A stretch of DNA of 6,690 nt from Boseongicola sp. (GCA_013042895.1 JABDPD010000308.1:1-6690); one strand, 5' to 3'. Positions 1-6,380 are shown, counted from the first letter of the stretch. Notes: a model not told the origin generated them from the letters alone. Translations and numbers: made by a program.

Positions 1-668
1 GTCTTGCTGCGGGATGGAAAGAGGAACTTCGAGTGGGGCGTGCCTTTTGCCAGACGAGCGACTTCTTCTGTTTCGTCCCAACGCGACAGCCACGCGACAA
101 GAGCCTCTCGCGCCGGTTCTGACAGTGGCACCATGCGCTCTTTTCCGCCCTTGCCGCGTACCAGCAACATTTGCGGGTTACCCCGCGCGGCGGCAACGGG
201 AAGCGAGACCAATTCGCTGACGCGCATGCCTGTGGCATAGAGTAACTCCATAAGACAGGTATTGCGCAGGCGGTCACTTGGGCGGCCGGTCTCGCGCGCA
301 GCTATCAGCAGGGCATCGACTTCCGCCTCTGACAGTGTTTTCGGCAAGAGTTTTGCACGCTTGGGGCCTGAAATGCGCTGGGCGGGGTTGTCCTTGCGCC
401 AACCTTCCTCGAAGGCGAACCGATAGAGTTGGCGAATGGCAGAGAGACGCCGTGCGCGTGTGGACCGGGCAAGACCTGAGGCTTCGAGGGCGACGAGATA
501 ACTCTCAATGTCGGATTGAGCGACATCAAGCAAGGCGGTTTTCTGCCCGTCACACCACACAGCGAAGTCCTTTAGGTCGCGCGCATAGGCTAGGCGTGTG
601 TTCACAGCGGCATCAAGTTCCGCGGCTTGCGCCTCTAAAAACGTGGCGATTTGGCGTTGGGCGTTCAT
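1..668 (-). CDS. xerD: Tyrosine recombinase XerD (3' end cut off by the window)
   Basis: Site-specific recombinase that, with XerC, resolves chromosome dimers at dif in the cytoplasm. 222 residues are visible. The N-terminal SAM-like core-binding domain is at about residues 5-95 (TRLAYARDLKDFAVWC, then STRARRLSAIRQLYRFAF). The catalytic domain follows from about 107. It shows the first catalytic arginine, R149, in ATGMRVSEL and the beta-hairpin lysine K173 in RGKGGKER. These correspond to R148 and K172 of E. coli XerD. The HxxR box, the second histidine and the nucleophilic tyrosine lie past the window edge, so activity cannot be confirmed. The ATG sits in an ATGA overlap with the stop of the upstream 515-residue gene, which implies translational coupling. 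XerD is preferred over XerC or a phage integrase because of the close match to chromosomal XerD through the core and the housekeeping neighbourhood. Confidence 0.93.
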   Translation of the reverse strand, partial: MNAQRQIATFLEAQAAELDAAVNTRLAYARDLKDFAVWCDGQKTALLDVAQSDIESYLVALEASGLARSTRARRLSAIRQLYRFAFEEGWRKDNPAQRISGPKRAKLLPKTLSEAEVDALLIAARETGRPSDRLRNTCLMELLYATGMRVSELVSLPVAAARGNPQMLLVRGKGGKERMVPLSEPAREALVAWLSRWDETEEVARLAKGTPHSKFLFPSRSK

Positions 669-2212
669 ATCTGGCTGTTCTCAAGGAGAAGTTCCGCAGC
701 AACGCGCCGGGCAAGTGTGTCTAGGTTTAAGGCCATCAAAAGGGACAGAGCATCGGCAACCGCGTTCGGATCGGCGTCCACGCCTTCCGCGAGAACCGCG
801 ACTGCGCGCAAGAGCGCTTCACCCCGACGATTATCACTCAACAGCATACGGTAGCTTTCGCTTGGCGCGAGGCCGGAGAGGCTTCGGCGAACTGCAATTG
901 CAAGTGGGGCCGCGTTTCTGATCTCGAAAGGGGCGCCAGTCAGGATTGCCAGTAGGGTTTGGTCTTCCTCTGACGAACCCGCATAGCGACGGGCCATGTC
1001 GATGTCGTTACTGAACAGCGCAATCTCAAAGGCCGTGTGATGGGCTTGGCGGGACAGTGTGACGTCTTCTAGTTGTTCGGCGATCCAGGGCGCAAGGGCT
1101 GCGTGATAACCCCCCGCTACAGCGGCGTCCCATGATGCAGGCAGGGTTCTGCTGATTTGGGTGCCATTCCCAACTGATAGCGTAGCTCGCAAGGATTGGA
1201 TAGCCGCGATCCTACTCCAGATGCCGCCGGATGCCGAGGGGCGCCGGTTGGACATCACCTTGAGCAATTCTTCAGGCGTAAGGGCGTTTATGGCGGTTAA
1301 CCTTTCGGCTGCGCGAAGCCTAACACGCCAGCCAACGGTTTCTGACAGGTCAGCGACTGCAAACGCAATCGGAAGGTTTTCCGTCGCCGGGCGTTCGCCG
1401 ATTGCTTCATAAAGCCTGAAGAGCAGGGGTGAAATGGACGGCGGACGCGGCAACAGTGGTTCGTTCTCGAAGAGCTCCGGATCAAGAAAATGGAGAAGCA
1501 ACTGGTCTTCGGTCGGTGTTAGGATGCCCAGAGCTTCGGCGGTGCCCAGGGTCAGGGCCGCAACATCCCATTCACCGTTGCGTGCTAGGCAGAAGATGCG
1601 CGCAGGAAAGGTGGGGGAAATATCAGGGTTGGTCGAAATGACGTCGCAGGCCGCGTTTTCCGTTCCCTTAAGGAGTGCAATATCGAAAGAGCGACGGAAA
1701 GATTGCGGCGTCGGCGGACCCGCGGCCTCGATTAGAGCCTCGGCATCGTCCAGTCTGGCCAGAGCCAGAAGCGAGTCGAGACGGGTCAGATAGAGGCTAT
1801 CGTCGATTGCCGCGTCGATTGGGGCGTCGAATTTGGCCAGCGCGAGGGACGCAAAAAACTCACGCAGGGTCGGGGTCGATATCTCTGGGACGCTAAGAAA
1901 GCCGCGTGACAGATCCTTCGCAGAGCTTCCGCCCCAAAGATCCGAAGTAAGGCCGATATCTCCGGCATCGAAGAGTCCGGCGTCATCGGCAACAGGTGCG
2001 CCAAGCGGCAAGACCGTGACGGACGGCACAGGGGCTGCGGGTGGCGCTACAGGTGCTGGGGTGATCACCGGGGAAGGAACCGAGACTGAGTCCGATAACC
2101 AATCAATTGCCGACAATGGCTCGCCCGCACCACTTTGGGCCGCCTGAGCGGCCAGCGGTTCGGTCGCCAGCGCCAAAATTAGCGCAGCTGCTCTAGTTCG
2201 TTTCCAGTTCAA
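665..2212 (-). CDS. Conserved exported protein of unknown function, 515 residues, likely alpha-helical repeat fold
   Basis: I do not recognise a named family. I recall unnamed proteins of similar size beside xerD in Rhodobacterales but cannot check this. The N-terminus looks like a Sec signal peptide: basic KRTR at residues 4-7, a hydrophobic stretch at 9-20, and probable cleavage after AQA near 24. A low-complexity Pro/Ala/Val segment follows (about 45-75), as in periplasmic linkers. From about 115 to the end the sequence is Leu/Ala-rich with helix-pair spacing (RLDSLLALARLDDAEALIEAAG), suggesting TPR- or solenoid-like helices. Only two cysteines exist (C189, C208), possibly a periplasmic disulfide. 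The start is TTG at 2212: an in-frame TGA lies four codons upstream and no nearby ATG preserves the signal peptide. It overlaps the small upstream gene by 20 nt and xerD by 4 nt, so it is probably co-expressed with both. It could help in envelope or division processes, but that is a guess from context. Confidence 0.85.
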   Translation of the reverse strand: MNWKRTRAAALILALATEPLAAQAAQSGAGEPLSAIDWLSDSVSVPSPVITPAPVAPPAAPVPSVTVLPLGAPVADDAGLFDAGDIGLTSDLWGGSSAKDLSRGFLSVPEISTPTLREFFASLALAKFDAPIDAAIDDSLYLTRLDSLLALARLDDAEALIEAAGPPTPQSFRRSFDIALLKGTENAACDVISTNPDISPTFPARIFCLARNGEWDVAALTLGTAEALGILTPTEDQLLLHFLDPELFENEPLLPRPPSISPLLFRLYEAIGERPATENLPIAFAVADLSETVGWRVRLRAAERLTAINALTPEELLKVMSNRRPSASGGIWSRIAAIQSLRATLSVGNGTQISRTLPASWDAAVAGGYHAALAPWIAEQLEDVTLSRQAHHTAFEIALFSNDIDMARRYAGSSEEDQTLLAILTGAPFEIRNAAPLAIAVRRSLSGLAPSESYRMLLSDNRRGEALLRAVAVLAEGVDADPNAVADALSLLMALNLDTLARRVAAELLLENSQI

Positions 2213-2327
2213 CTGGTTCGCTCACATCCTGTTGGTCCGGGCGCAAATCGCCCAGATAGGCATATCCCACGACCGCCACGGCGATCAGCACCGCCAGGAC
2301 GAACAGGAGCTTCAGTATACGGAGCAT
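2193..2327 (-). CDS. Small single-span membrane protein, 44 residues
   Basis: The function is unknown. The sequence starts MLRILKLLF, continues as an uninterrupted hydrophobic helix (about residues 3-24, rich in Leu/Val/Ala), then a short polar tail containing GDLRPDQQDVSEPVELETN. The basic N-terminus (R3, K6) and acidic tail predict the N-terminus in the cytoplasm and the tail in the periplasm. The ATG at 2327 has an AAGGG about 9 nt upstream. An open frame continues upstream of this ATG into aroK antisense sequence, but that part has no coding character. The last 20 nt overlap the start of the exported 515-residue gene, making it the likely first gene of that operon. No lipobox is present. 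The clear membrane helix, acceptable ribosome site and coupled downstream gene argue it is real. Genes this short are often left out of annotations. Confidence 0.72.
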   Translation of the reverse strand: MLRILKLLFVLAVLIAVAVVGYAYLGDLRPDQQDVSEPVELETN

Positions 2328-2436
2328 CCAAATTACCCTTTTGCCTCTGACCCTTGGCGGGCCCCCTGCCGCGTGTTCACGGTTCTCGCCTCTATTTATA
2401 ACTGGTCTTTCTGGCAAGATCACGCCATTCAGACCA
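2328..2436. promoter_or_regulatory. Divergent intergenic region with the promoters of aroK-aroB and the leftward xerD operon
   Basis: This 109-bp gap lies between two divergent gene starts and must drive at least one operon. An AT-rich patch at about 2393-2402 could give a minus-strand -10 (TATAAA, 2400-2395) and a plus-strand -10 (TATAAC, 2397-2402). The plus-strand -35 candidate TTCACG (2376-2381) is only 15 bp away, and the minus strand has no good -35. The placement of either promoter is therefore uncertain, although the region itself is well supported by the gene layout. Confidence 0.4.
2403..2436. promoter_or_regulatory. Imperfect inverted repeat ending at the proposed aroK start codon
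   Basis: Outer arms TGGTCT (2403-2408) and AGACCA (2431-2436) and inner arms TGGC (2412-2415) and GCCA (2424-2427) pair. They are separated by matching 3-nt TTC internal bulges and enclose an 8-nt loop. The element ends one base before the ATG at 2437, where no Shine-Dalgarno is visible. It could be a protein-binding dyad between the divergent genes or an RNA hairpin covering the aroK initiation region. The repeat is seen directly; its function is inferred. Confidence 0.45.
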
Positions 2437-3018
2437 ATGAAGTTAAAAGATAAGCGGGACGCTGCCGTTTTGCCATTCCAACTAAAGAAAACTGTGACCC
2501 TTGTGGGCATGATGGGATCGGGGAAATCCGCGATCGGCACAGCCTTGGCGCGCAGGCTTGGAGTTCCATTTCTCGATAGCGACGCCGAGATTGAAGCCGC
2601 TGCCAATATGACCATTGCTGAGATCTTCGAGGCCTATGACGAGGCTTTCTTCCGGGAAAAAGAAGCGCAAGTGATTGCTCGGTTATTGGACACTGAGATT
2701 GGTATCTTGTCGACTGGGGGCGGGGCATTTCTTCAGGCTACCAACCGTGAGGCGATTTCGCAGAAAGGGATAGCAGTTTGGCTGCGTGCCGATCTTGATC
2801 TCTTGTGGAGCCGGGTGAGTCACAAAAACACACGACCGCTTTTGCTTACTGACGATCCGCGCGCGACACTAGAGAGCCTCTATACCGCGCGCGTGCCAGA
2901 GTACGCAAAGGCTGAACTGGTGGTTGATGCGCGCAAGGATTATTCGATTGACCAGATGACCGACAAGGTGATCGAGGTTTTGTTGGGCCGCGCCGATGTG
3001 CTTGAGGAAATTCAATGA
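2437..3018 (+). CDS. aroK: Shikimate kinase
   Basis: Phosphorylates shikimate at the 3-hydroxyl with ATP in the shikimate route to chorismate, in the cytoplasm. With the ATG at 2437 it is 193 residues, slightly longer than the usual 170-175 because of a basic N-terminal extension (MKLKDKRDAAVLPFQLKK). Key parts are the Walker A GMMGSGKS (24-31), shikimate-contacting Asp in LDSD (47 and 49), R73 in FFREKE, the glycine triplet in STGGGAF (94-96), the lid arginine R133 in KNTRP, and R152 in ARVPEYAKAE. No catalytic position is missing. The start is the least certain part: there is no clear ribosome site before 2437, and TTG at 2470 is an alternative. The frame also extends upstream to 2341, but that stretch lies in the divergent regulatory gap. 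The stop overlaps the aroB start in ATGA, giving a coupled two-gene unit. Confidence 0.95.
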   Translation: MKLKDKRDAAVLPFQLKKTVTLVGMMGSGKSAIGTALARRLGVPFLDSDAEIEAAANMTIAEIFEAYDEAFFREKEAQVIARLLDTEIGILSTGGGAFLQATNREAISQKGIAVWLRADLDLLWSRVSHKNTRPLLLTDDPRATLESLYTARVPEYAKAELVVDARKDYSIDQMTDKVIEVLLGRADVLEEIQ

Positions 3019-4130
3019 CGAACCATACTGTTCATGTCCCGCTTGGGGACCGTACCTACGATGTGCGGATCGGCACGAACCTCCTTAGCCGCGCTGGTGC
3101 TGAGATGGCGAACTTACTGCAACGAAAGCATGTTGCGGTTGTGACTGAGGACCGGGTTGCCGGATTGCACCTTGCTGGGTTGGAATCCGGACTTGCGGCG
3201 TCTGGCATCACGATGTCGTCGCTTTCTTTGGAGCCAGGCGAAGGCACGAAGAACTGGGAGAACCTTGCCCGCGTTGTTGAATGGCTCTTGAGCGAGCGTT
3301 TTGAACGCCGCGATGTTGTCGTTGCGTTGGGCGGCGGAGTTATCGGCGATTTGGTTGGATTTGCCTCGGCGATTACGCGGAGAGGGTTGCGGTTTGTGCA
3401 GGTGCCCACCTCGCTGTTGGCGCAGGTTGATAGCTCCGTTGGCGGCAAGACCGGTATCAACACGTCGCATGGTAAGAACCTTGTAGGGGCGTTTCATCAA
3501 CCTTCACTGGTTCTCGCAGACGTAGATTTGCTTGATACCCTCACACCACGTGATTTTCTCGCTGGGTACGGCGAAGTTGTAAAATATGGTCTATTGGGGA
3601 ATGCCACGTTTTTTCAATGGCTTGAGAAGAATGCGCGCTCGATGGCAATGGGGGATGCTGGTTTGCGCGCCGAAGCGGTGCGCTTTTCGGTGCAGATGAA
3701 GGCCGACATTGTTGAACGCGATGAGACTGAGCAGGGCGACCGGGCTTTGCTTAATCTCGGACATACATTTTGCCACGCTTTAGAGGCTGCCACAGGCTAT
3801 TCGGATCGGTTGTTGCACGGAGAAGGTGTGGCCATTGGCTGCGCCTTGGCATTTGAAGTCTCTGCGCGGGCGGGTTTTTGCTCGCAGGAAGTCCCGAGCC
3901 GAGTGCGGTCGCATCTGAAGGCGATGGGGATGAAAACTGATCTGTCCGATATCGCAGGTGAATTGCCGGATGCGGATGGACTGCTCGACCTTATGGCGCA
4001 GGACAAGAAGGTCATCGATGGTGCGCTGCGGTATATCATGGTGCGTGGGATTGGTGAGGCCTTCGTGACCAGTGATGTCCCGCAAGATGTGGTGAGAGGC
4101 GTTTTGCAGGATGCGTTGGACGAGCGTTAG
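3015..4130 (+). CDS. aroB: 3-dehydroquinate synthase
   Basis: Converts DAHP (3-deoxy-D-arabino-heptulosonate 7-phosphate) to 3-dehydroquinate, the second step of the shikimate pathway. It uses catalytic NAD+ and a divalent metal, usually zinc, in the cytoplasm. The 371-residue length is normal. The NAD-binding part shows VALGGGVIGDLVGFAS (103-118) and VPTSLLAQVDSSVGGKTGIN (130-149). The metal ligands are E187 in GYGEVVKYG, H250 in LNLGHTFCHALE and H268 in LLHGEG. The conserved lysines K145 and K190 are also present. All key residues are there, so the enzyme should be active. The ATG overlaps the aroK stop by 4 nt, so translation is probably coupled. Its TAG overlaps the stop codon of the opposing acetyltransferase gene, leaving no room for an ordinary terminator between them. 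Confidence 0.97.
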   Translation: MTNHTVHVPLGDRTYDVRIGTNLLSRAGAEMANLLQRKHVAVVTEDRVAGLHLAGLESGLAASGITMSSLSLEPGEGTKNWENLARVVEWLLSERFERRDVVVALGGGVIGDLVGFASAITRRGLRFVQVPTSLLAQVDSSVGGKTGINTSHGKNLVGAFHQPSLVLADVDLLDTLTPRDFLAGYGEVVKYGLLGNATFFQWLEKNARSMAMGDAGLRAEAVRFSVQMKADIVERDETEQGDRALLNLGHTFCHALEAATGYSDRLLHGEGVAIGCALAFEVSARAGFCSQEVPSRVRSHLKAMGMKTDLSDIAGELPDADGLLDLMAQDKKVIDGALRYIMVRGIGEAFVTSDVPQDVVRGVLQDALDER

Positions 4131-4585
4131 GTGCTTCTGATGATCATACCGTATTTGTTGTCATCGTTGAAACCAACGGCCTCATAGAAGCCCTTAGCGC
4201 CGCGTGCCTGGCTCGTGAGAAGCATAATCTTATAGCAGTTGGCAGCCCAGGCTTTCTCAATCACAGTCTGCATGACGCGTCTTGCGCAGCCCTGCCCTCG
4301 GTGTGCCTGCGCCGTGACGACATTTTCGATGAGTGCGTATGGACGGCCGCCCCAAGTGACATTTGGAAGGATGTGCAGGGTCACCATGGAAACGATCTGG
4401 CCATCTAGTTCGGCACCAAAGACGAATGTGCCGTCGTGATTGAGCACGACGGCAAATGATTGTGGGTCAACGTCTTTCGGGCCTTTGGTCAGCGCGCGAT
4501 AGAGTGACAGAGCGTCTTCTGTGTCAGCGCCATTCAGAAGCCGAACAGTGATATTGCCTGTTATCTCAGAACGGGATTTCGTCAT
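4127..4585 (-). CDS. GNAT family N-acetyltransferase
   Basis: Predicted acetyl-CoA-dependent acetyltransferase of 152 residues; the substrate is unknown. The acetyl-CoA pyrophosphate loop is in motif A, ending [14 protein letters not shown] (92-105), after beta-strand 4 containing YALIENVV (83-90). The later [18 protein letters not shown] (122-139) is the usual GNAT motif B region with the tyrosine that often serves as general acid. The ATG at 4585 lies inside the last codons of ssb in another frame, giving a 20-nt overlap, with GGCGG about 8 nt upstream as a weak ribosome site. No other suitable start exists before the first beta strand (NITVRLL). It is therefore probably read from the ssb transcript at a lower level. 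RimI-like action on a protein is possible, but free amino acids or small amines are equally possible. Confidence 0.88.
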   Translation of the reverse strand: MTKSRSEITGNITVRLLNGADTEDALSLYRALTKGPKDVDPQSFAVVLNHDGTFVFGAELDGQIVSMVTLHILPNVTWGGRPYALIENVVTAQAHRGQGCARRVMQTVIEKAWAANCYKIMLLTSQARGAKGFYEAVGFNDDNKYGMIIRST

Positions 4586-5060
4586 CCAGATCGCCGCCTG
4601 CGGGTGCGGGCTGGCTGCTGCCTCCACCGCCGCCACCATAGCTGGAACGGTCGTCATAGCCACCGCCACGGTCATCGCCGTAGCCGCCGCCACCACCACC
4701 GCCTTCGTTGCGGGAGTCGAGGAAGGTCAGTTCACCAGCATAGGGACGCAATACAACATCGGTCGAGTAGCGGTCTTGACCGGATTGGTCCTGCCATTTG
4801 CGGGTTTCAAGTTTGCCTTCGATGTAAACCTTGGAGCCCTTGCGCAGATATTGCTCTGCAAGGCGCGCGAGGTTTTCGTTGAAGATGGCGACAGAGTGCC
4901 ACTCTGTGCGCTCTTTGCGCTCGCCGGTGTTGCGGTCTTTCCAGTTTTCAGACGTTGCGATCCGCAGGTTGCAGACTTTGCCGCCGTTCTGGAATGTACG
5001 CACTTCCGGGTCACGCCCCAGGTTGCCCACGAGTATTACCTTATTGACTGATCCTGCCAT
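4566..5060 (-). CDS. ssb: Single-stranded DNA-binding protein
   Basis: Binds and protects single-stranded DNA in replication, recombination and repair, and recruits partners through its C-terminal tip. It is 164 residues. The OB-fold spans about 4-113 ([16 protein letters not shown], then [23 protein letters not shown]). DNA-stacking aromatics are W40, W54 and F60, and W89 is at the usual late position. Residues 119-155 form a Gly-rich disordered linker with YGDDR/YDDR elements, and the protein ends in the acidic tip DLDDEIPF. The ATG at 5060 has an excellent ribosome site, GGGAGG (5072-5067), 6 nt upstream. An open frame further upstream lacks family similarity and is left out. The acetyltransferase gene begins inside the tip codons. 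I see no LexA-type box (GTTC-N7-GTTC) upstream, so SOS control is not indicated. Confidence 0.97.
   Translation of the reverse strand: MAGSVNKVILVGNLGRDPEVRTFQNGGKVCNLRIATSENWKDRNTGERKERTEWHSVAIFNENLARLAEQYLRKGSKVYIEGKLETRKWQDQSGQDRYSTDVVLRPYAGELTFLDSRNEGGGGGGGYGDDRGGGYDDRSSYGGGGGGSSQPAPAGGDLDDEIPF
4620..4703 (-). repeat. Glycine-codon low-complexity tract in ssb linker
   Basis: Residues 120-147 of SSB are two runs of glycine (7 and 6 residues) around two related units, YGDDR-GGG and YDDR-SSY. The DNA is a run of GGN codons that creates long spurious open frames on the opposite strand. Such linkers vary in length between close relatives through slippage, as is typical for SSB. Confidence 0.75.
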
Positions 5061-5204
5061 GTCTTGCCTCCCGCCGAATCTCTTAAAACTTTGCGCGAGA
5101 TTACACATGGGATGTCAGGGTTAACAGGGCGTGAAGCTGTGCCGGACTGGATATTTGGTAAAAAACGATTAGAGTCGATCAGTGTTTTTTCGGAGTGTCC
5201 GAGT
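5061..5204. promoter_or_regulatory. Divergent gap between ssb and the lytic transglycosylase gene
   Basis: This 144-bp gap must contain the ssb promoter. AT-rich sequence lies at about 5150-5190. The best minus-strand candidate is TCGACT (5178-5173) with a 17-bp spacer and AATATC, which is weak. I cannot place a plus-strand promoter. No terminator or repeat is apparent. Confidence 0.3.
5067..5072 (-). promoter_or_regulatory. Strong Shine-Dalgarno of ssb
   Basis: GGGAGG read on the minus strand, 6 nt before the ATG at 5060. It settles the ssb start against the longer upstream frame. It is the strongest ribosome site in the window, fitting a protein needed in high copy number. Confidence 0.85.
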
Positions 5205-5768
5205 TTGAGACGATCTTGGGGGGTCATGACAGCGTTGTGCCTAGCGATTGCGGGGCCGGTCGGGGCGACTGACGCCGCCGACGCGCTTGCGAAGTTCGAA
5301 CGAAAGCTGCGAGTGCTCGATGGCCGCGCCGCGCAACAATATGCGCATTCAGACCGCTTCCGCCCAGATGAGCTGAATTCCGTTCCGCCTTACTCTGGGG
5401 ACTACCGTGGAGCGCTTGTGAAAGAAGCGAGAGGAGCTGCTCGGCGGTACAACGTGCCGGAGAACATCTTCTTGCGGCTGGTGGATCAGGAGTCGCGTTG
5501 GAACATTCAGGCGGTCTCGTCGAAAGGCGCGCGGGGGTTGGCCCAACTTATGCCCGACACTGCGAAAGAGTTGCGCGTTGATCCGGATAATCCCAGCGAG
5601 AACCTTGAAGGTGGCGCGCGTTATCTTGCCCAGCAATATGCGCGTTTCAAATCATGGCGATTGGCGTTGGCGGCATACAATGCAGGCCCGGGCGCGGTCG
5701 AAAAGTATGGTGATGTGCCACCATTCGCCGAGACGCAGGATTACGTCCAGAAGATCCTCGGAAATTGA
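5205..5768 (+). CDS. Exported lytic transglycosylase (SLT / GH23-type domain)
   Basis: Predicted to cleave the MurNAc-GlcNAc bond of peptidoglycan in the periplasm, forming 1,6-anhydroMurNAc. It is 187 residues from the TTG start. Residues 1-21 look like a Sec signal peptide (RR at 2-3, hydrophobic core, cleavage near VGA). The cysteine at 12 is not in a lipobox, so the protein is probably soluble. The catalytic domain covers about 70-185, with the catalytic glutamate E96 in VDQESRWN, GLAQLMPDTA (111-120), GGARYLAQQY (137-146) and AYNAGPGAV (157-165). It is thus a near-minimal SLT domain with a short N-terminal part. TTG at 5205 is chosen because GGAG (5192-5195) lies 9 nt upstream and the resulting signal peptide has a basic end. 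ATG at 5226 is an alternative, but it removes both arginines. The gene diverges from ssb and converges on yidD 23 bp later, with no clear terminator between. Confidence 0.88.
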   Translation: MRRSWGVMTALCLAIAGPVGATDAADALAKFERKLRVLDGRAAQQYAHSDRFRPDELNSVPPYSGDYRGALVKEARGAARRYNVPENIFLRLVDQESRWNIQAVSSKGARGLAQLMPDTAKELRVDPDNPSENLEGGARYLAQQYARFKSWRLALAAYNAGPGAVEKYGDVPPFAETQDYVQKILGN

Positions 5769-5791
5769 GGGCAGCCAGATTCGGACAGCGC

Positions 5792-6022
5792 CTACGGGTC
5801 TTTGGGCGGAACATTGTCGATTCCTGTCCCTCCCCAAGGATGACAGCGGCCGATGCGTTTGGCGGTCAAGTATATGCCCTTTAAGGCACCGTGCTTTTCC
5901 AATGCCTCCAGCGCATACGCTGAGCACGTCGGGTGGTATCGGCAGTTAAAACCGACCCAAGGACTGAAGATCAGGCGGTATGCTTGAACGGGCAGGGCGA
6001 CAATCCGCGCTAGAGGACTCAT
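5792..6022 (-). CDS. yidD: Membrane protein insertion efficiency factor YidD
   Basis: Small membrane-associated protein that assists insertion of inner-membrane proteins together with YidC. It is 76 residues, of normal size. The N-terminal amphipathic or hydrophobic part is PLARIVALPVQAYRLIFSPW (3-22). The family signature follows: NCRYHPTCSAYALEAL (26-41) and GRCHPWGGTGIDNVP (58-72), with the conserved cysteines C27, C33 and C60. The ATG overlaps the rnpA stop in ATGA (6022-6019), so it is translationally coupled to rnpA. In many bacteria yidC follows directly. Here the next gene is the opposing lytic transglycosylase, whose end lies 23 bp away. Confidence 0.96.
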   Translation of the reverse strand: MSPLARIVALPVQAYRLIFSPWVGFNCRYHPTCSAYALEALEKHGALKGIYLTAKRIGRCHPWGGTGIDNVPPKDP

Positions 6023-6363
6023 TTTGCGTGCACTTCGATCAACGCCGTCTCCAAGTCAGTGCAGAGCTGATCGAACGGGCGCGTTGCGGTCGTTTCGCGG
6101 CGACCGATCAAAACATAATCATGTCCAGGCTTTCCGTGCTCGGTGAGCACCAGTCGCGCTATCTCGCGCAGCCGCCGCTTGGCGCGATTTCGCGCGACGG
6201 CATTTCCAACCTTTTTCGAGCAGGTGAAGCCGACACGAATTCTATCCTCTACATCGGATTTGCGCATTTGCAGCGTAAACGCCGGACGCGAGACGCGCCG
6301 TGCGCGTGCGGCGGCCAGAAAGTCGGCGCGCTTGGTCAGGATCGTGATACCGGGAAGGGACAT
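6019..6363 (-). CDS. rnpA: Ribonuclease P protein component
   Basis: Basic protein that binds the RNase P RNA and helps it remove 5' leaders from pre-tRNA. It is 114 residues from the ATG at 6363. LTKRADFLAAARARR (9-23) carries the pre-tRNA-leader-contacting face, and the RNR signature KKVGNAVARNRAKRRLREIAR (50-70) is complete. The later HDYVLIGRRET (81-91) is the usual fourth strand region. The ATG is preferred over an in-frame TTG at 6390, which would lie in the U-tract of the upstream hairpin. A GGGAG (6379-6375) stands 11 nt before the ATG, rather far, and can pair with sequence next to the start. It lies 79 nt after rpmH and overlaps yidD by 4 nt. Confidence 0.95.
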   Translation of the reverse strand: MSLPGITILTKRADFLAAARARRVSRPAFTLQMRKSDVEDRIRVGFTCSKKVGNAVARNRAKRRLREIARLVLTEHGKPGHDYVLIGRRETTATRPFDQLCTDLETALIEVHAK

Positions 6364-6380
6364 GGGACAGGTTACTCCCA
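6363..6380 (-). promoter_or_regulatory. Hairpin covering the rnpA ribosome-binding site
   Basis: TGGGA (6380-6376) pairs perfectly with TCCCA (6367-6363) across an 8-nt loop on the minus strand. The left arm holds the GGGAG Shine-Dalgarno, and the right arm ends at the A of the ATG. The stem is only 5 bp, so its effect is uncertain, but it would lower rnpA translation. Confidence 0.4.

Noticed and set aside
1..668. Phage or transposon origin for the recombinase
   Set aside because: The sequence follows chromosomal XerD and is coupled to a housekeeping-type operon, with no attachment site, tRNA or mobile gene nearby.
278..724. Plus-strand open frame across xerD and the end of the 515-residue gene
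   Set aside because: It lies opposite the recognisable xerD coding sequence and has Arg-rich out-of-frame character.
2341..2436. N-terminal extension of AroK starting at TTG 2341
   Set aside because: It runs through the divergent promoter region and the inverted repeat and has no similarity to shikimate kinases.
3056..3500. Minus-strand open frames inside aroB
   Set aside because: Antisense shadows of a fully conserved enzyme, with composition unlike real proteins.
4521..5051. Long plus-strand open frame opposite ssb
   Set aside because: It is the mirror of Gly-rich and GC-biased ssb codons, has Ala/Val/Thr runs, no ribosome site and no family resemblance.
5143..5178. ssb promoter TCGACT with AATATC
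   Set aside because: Spacing is right, but matches are weak at both elements; noted under the intergenic region rather than called.
5064..5204. N-terminal extension of the lytic transglycosylase to 5064
   Set aside because: It would place the signal peptide internally and cover the ssb promoter and ribosome site; TTG 5205 gives a proper signal peptide.
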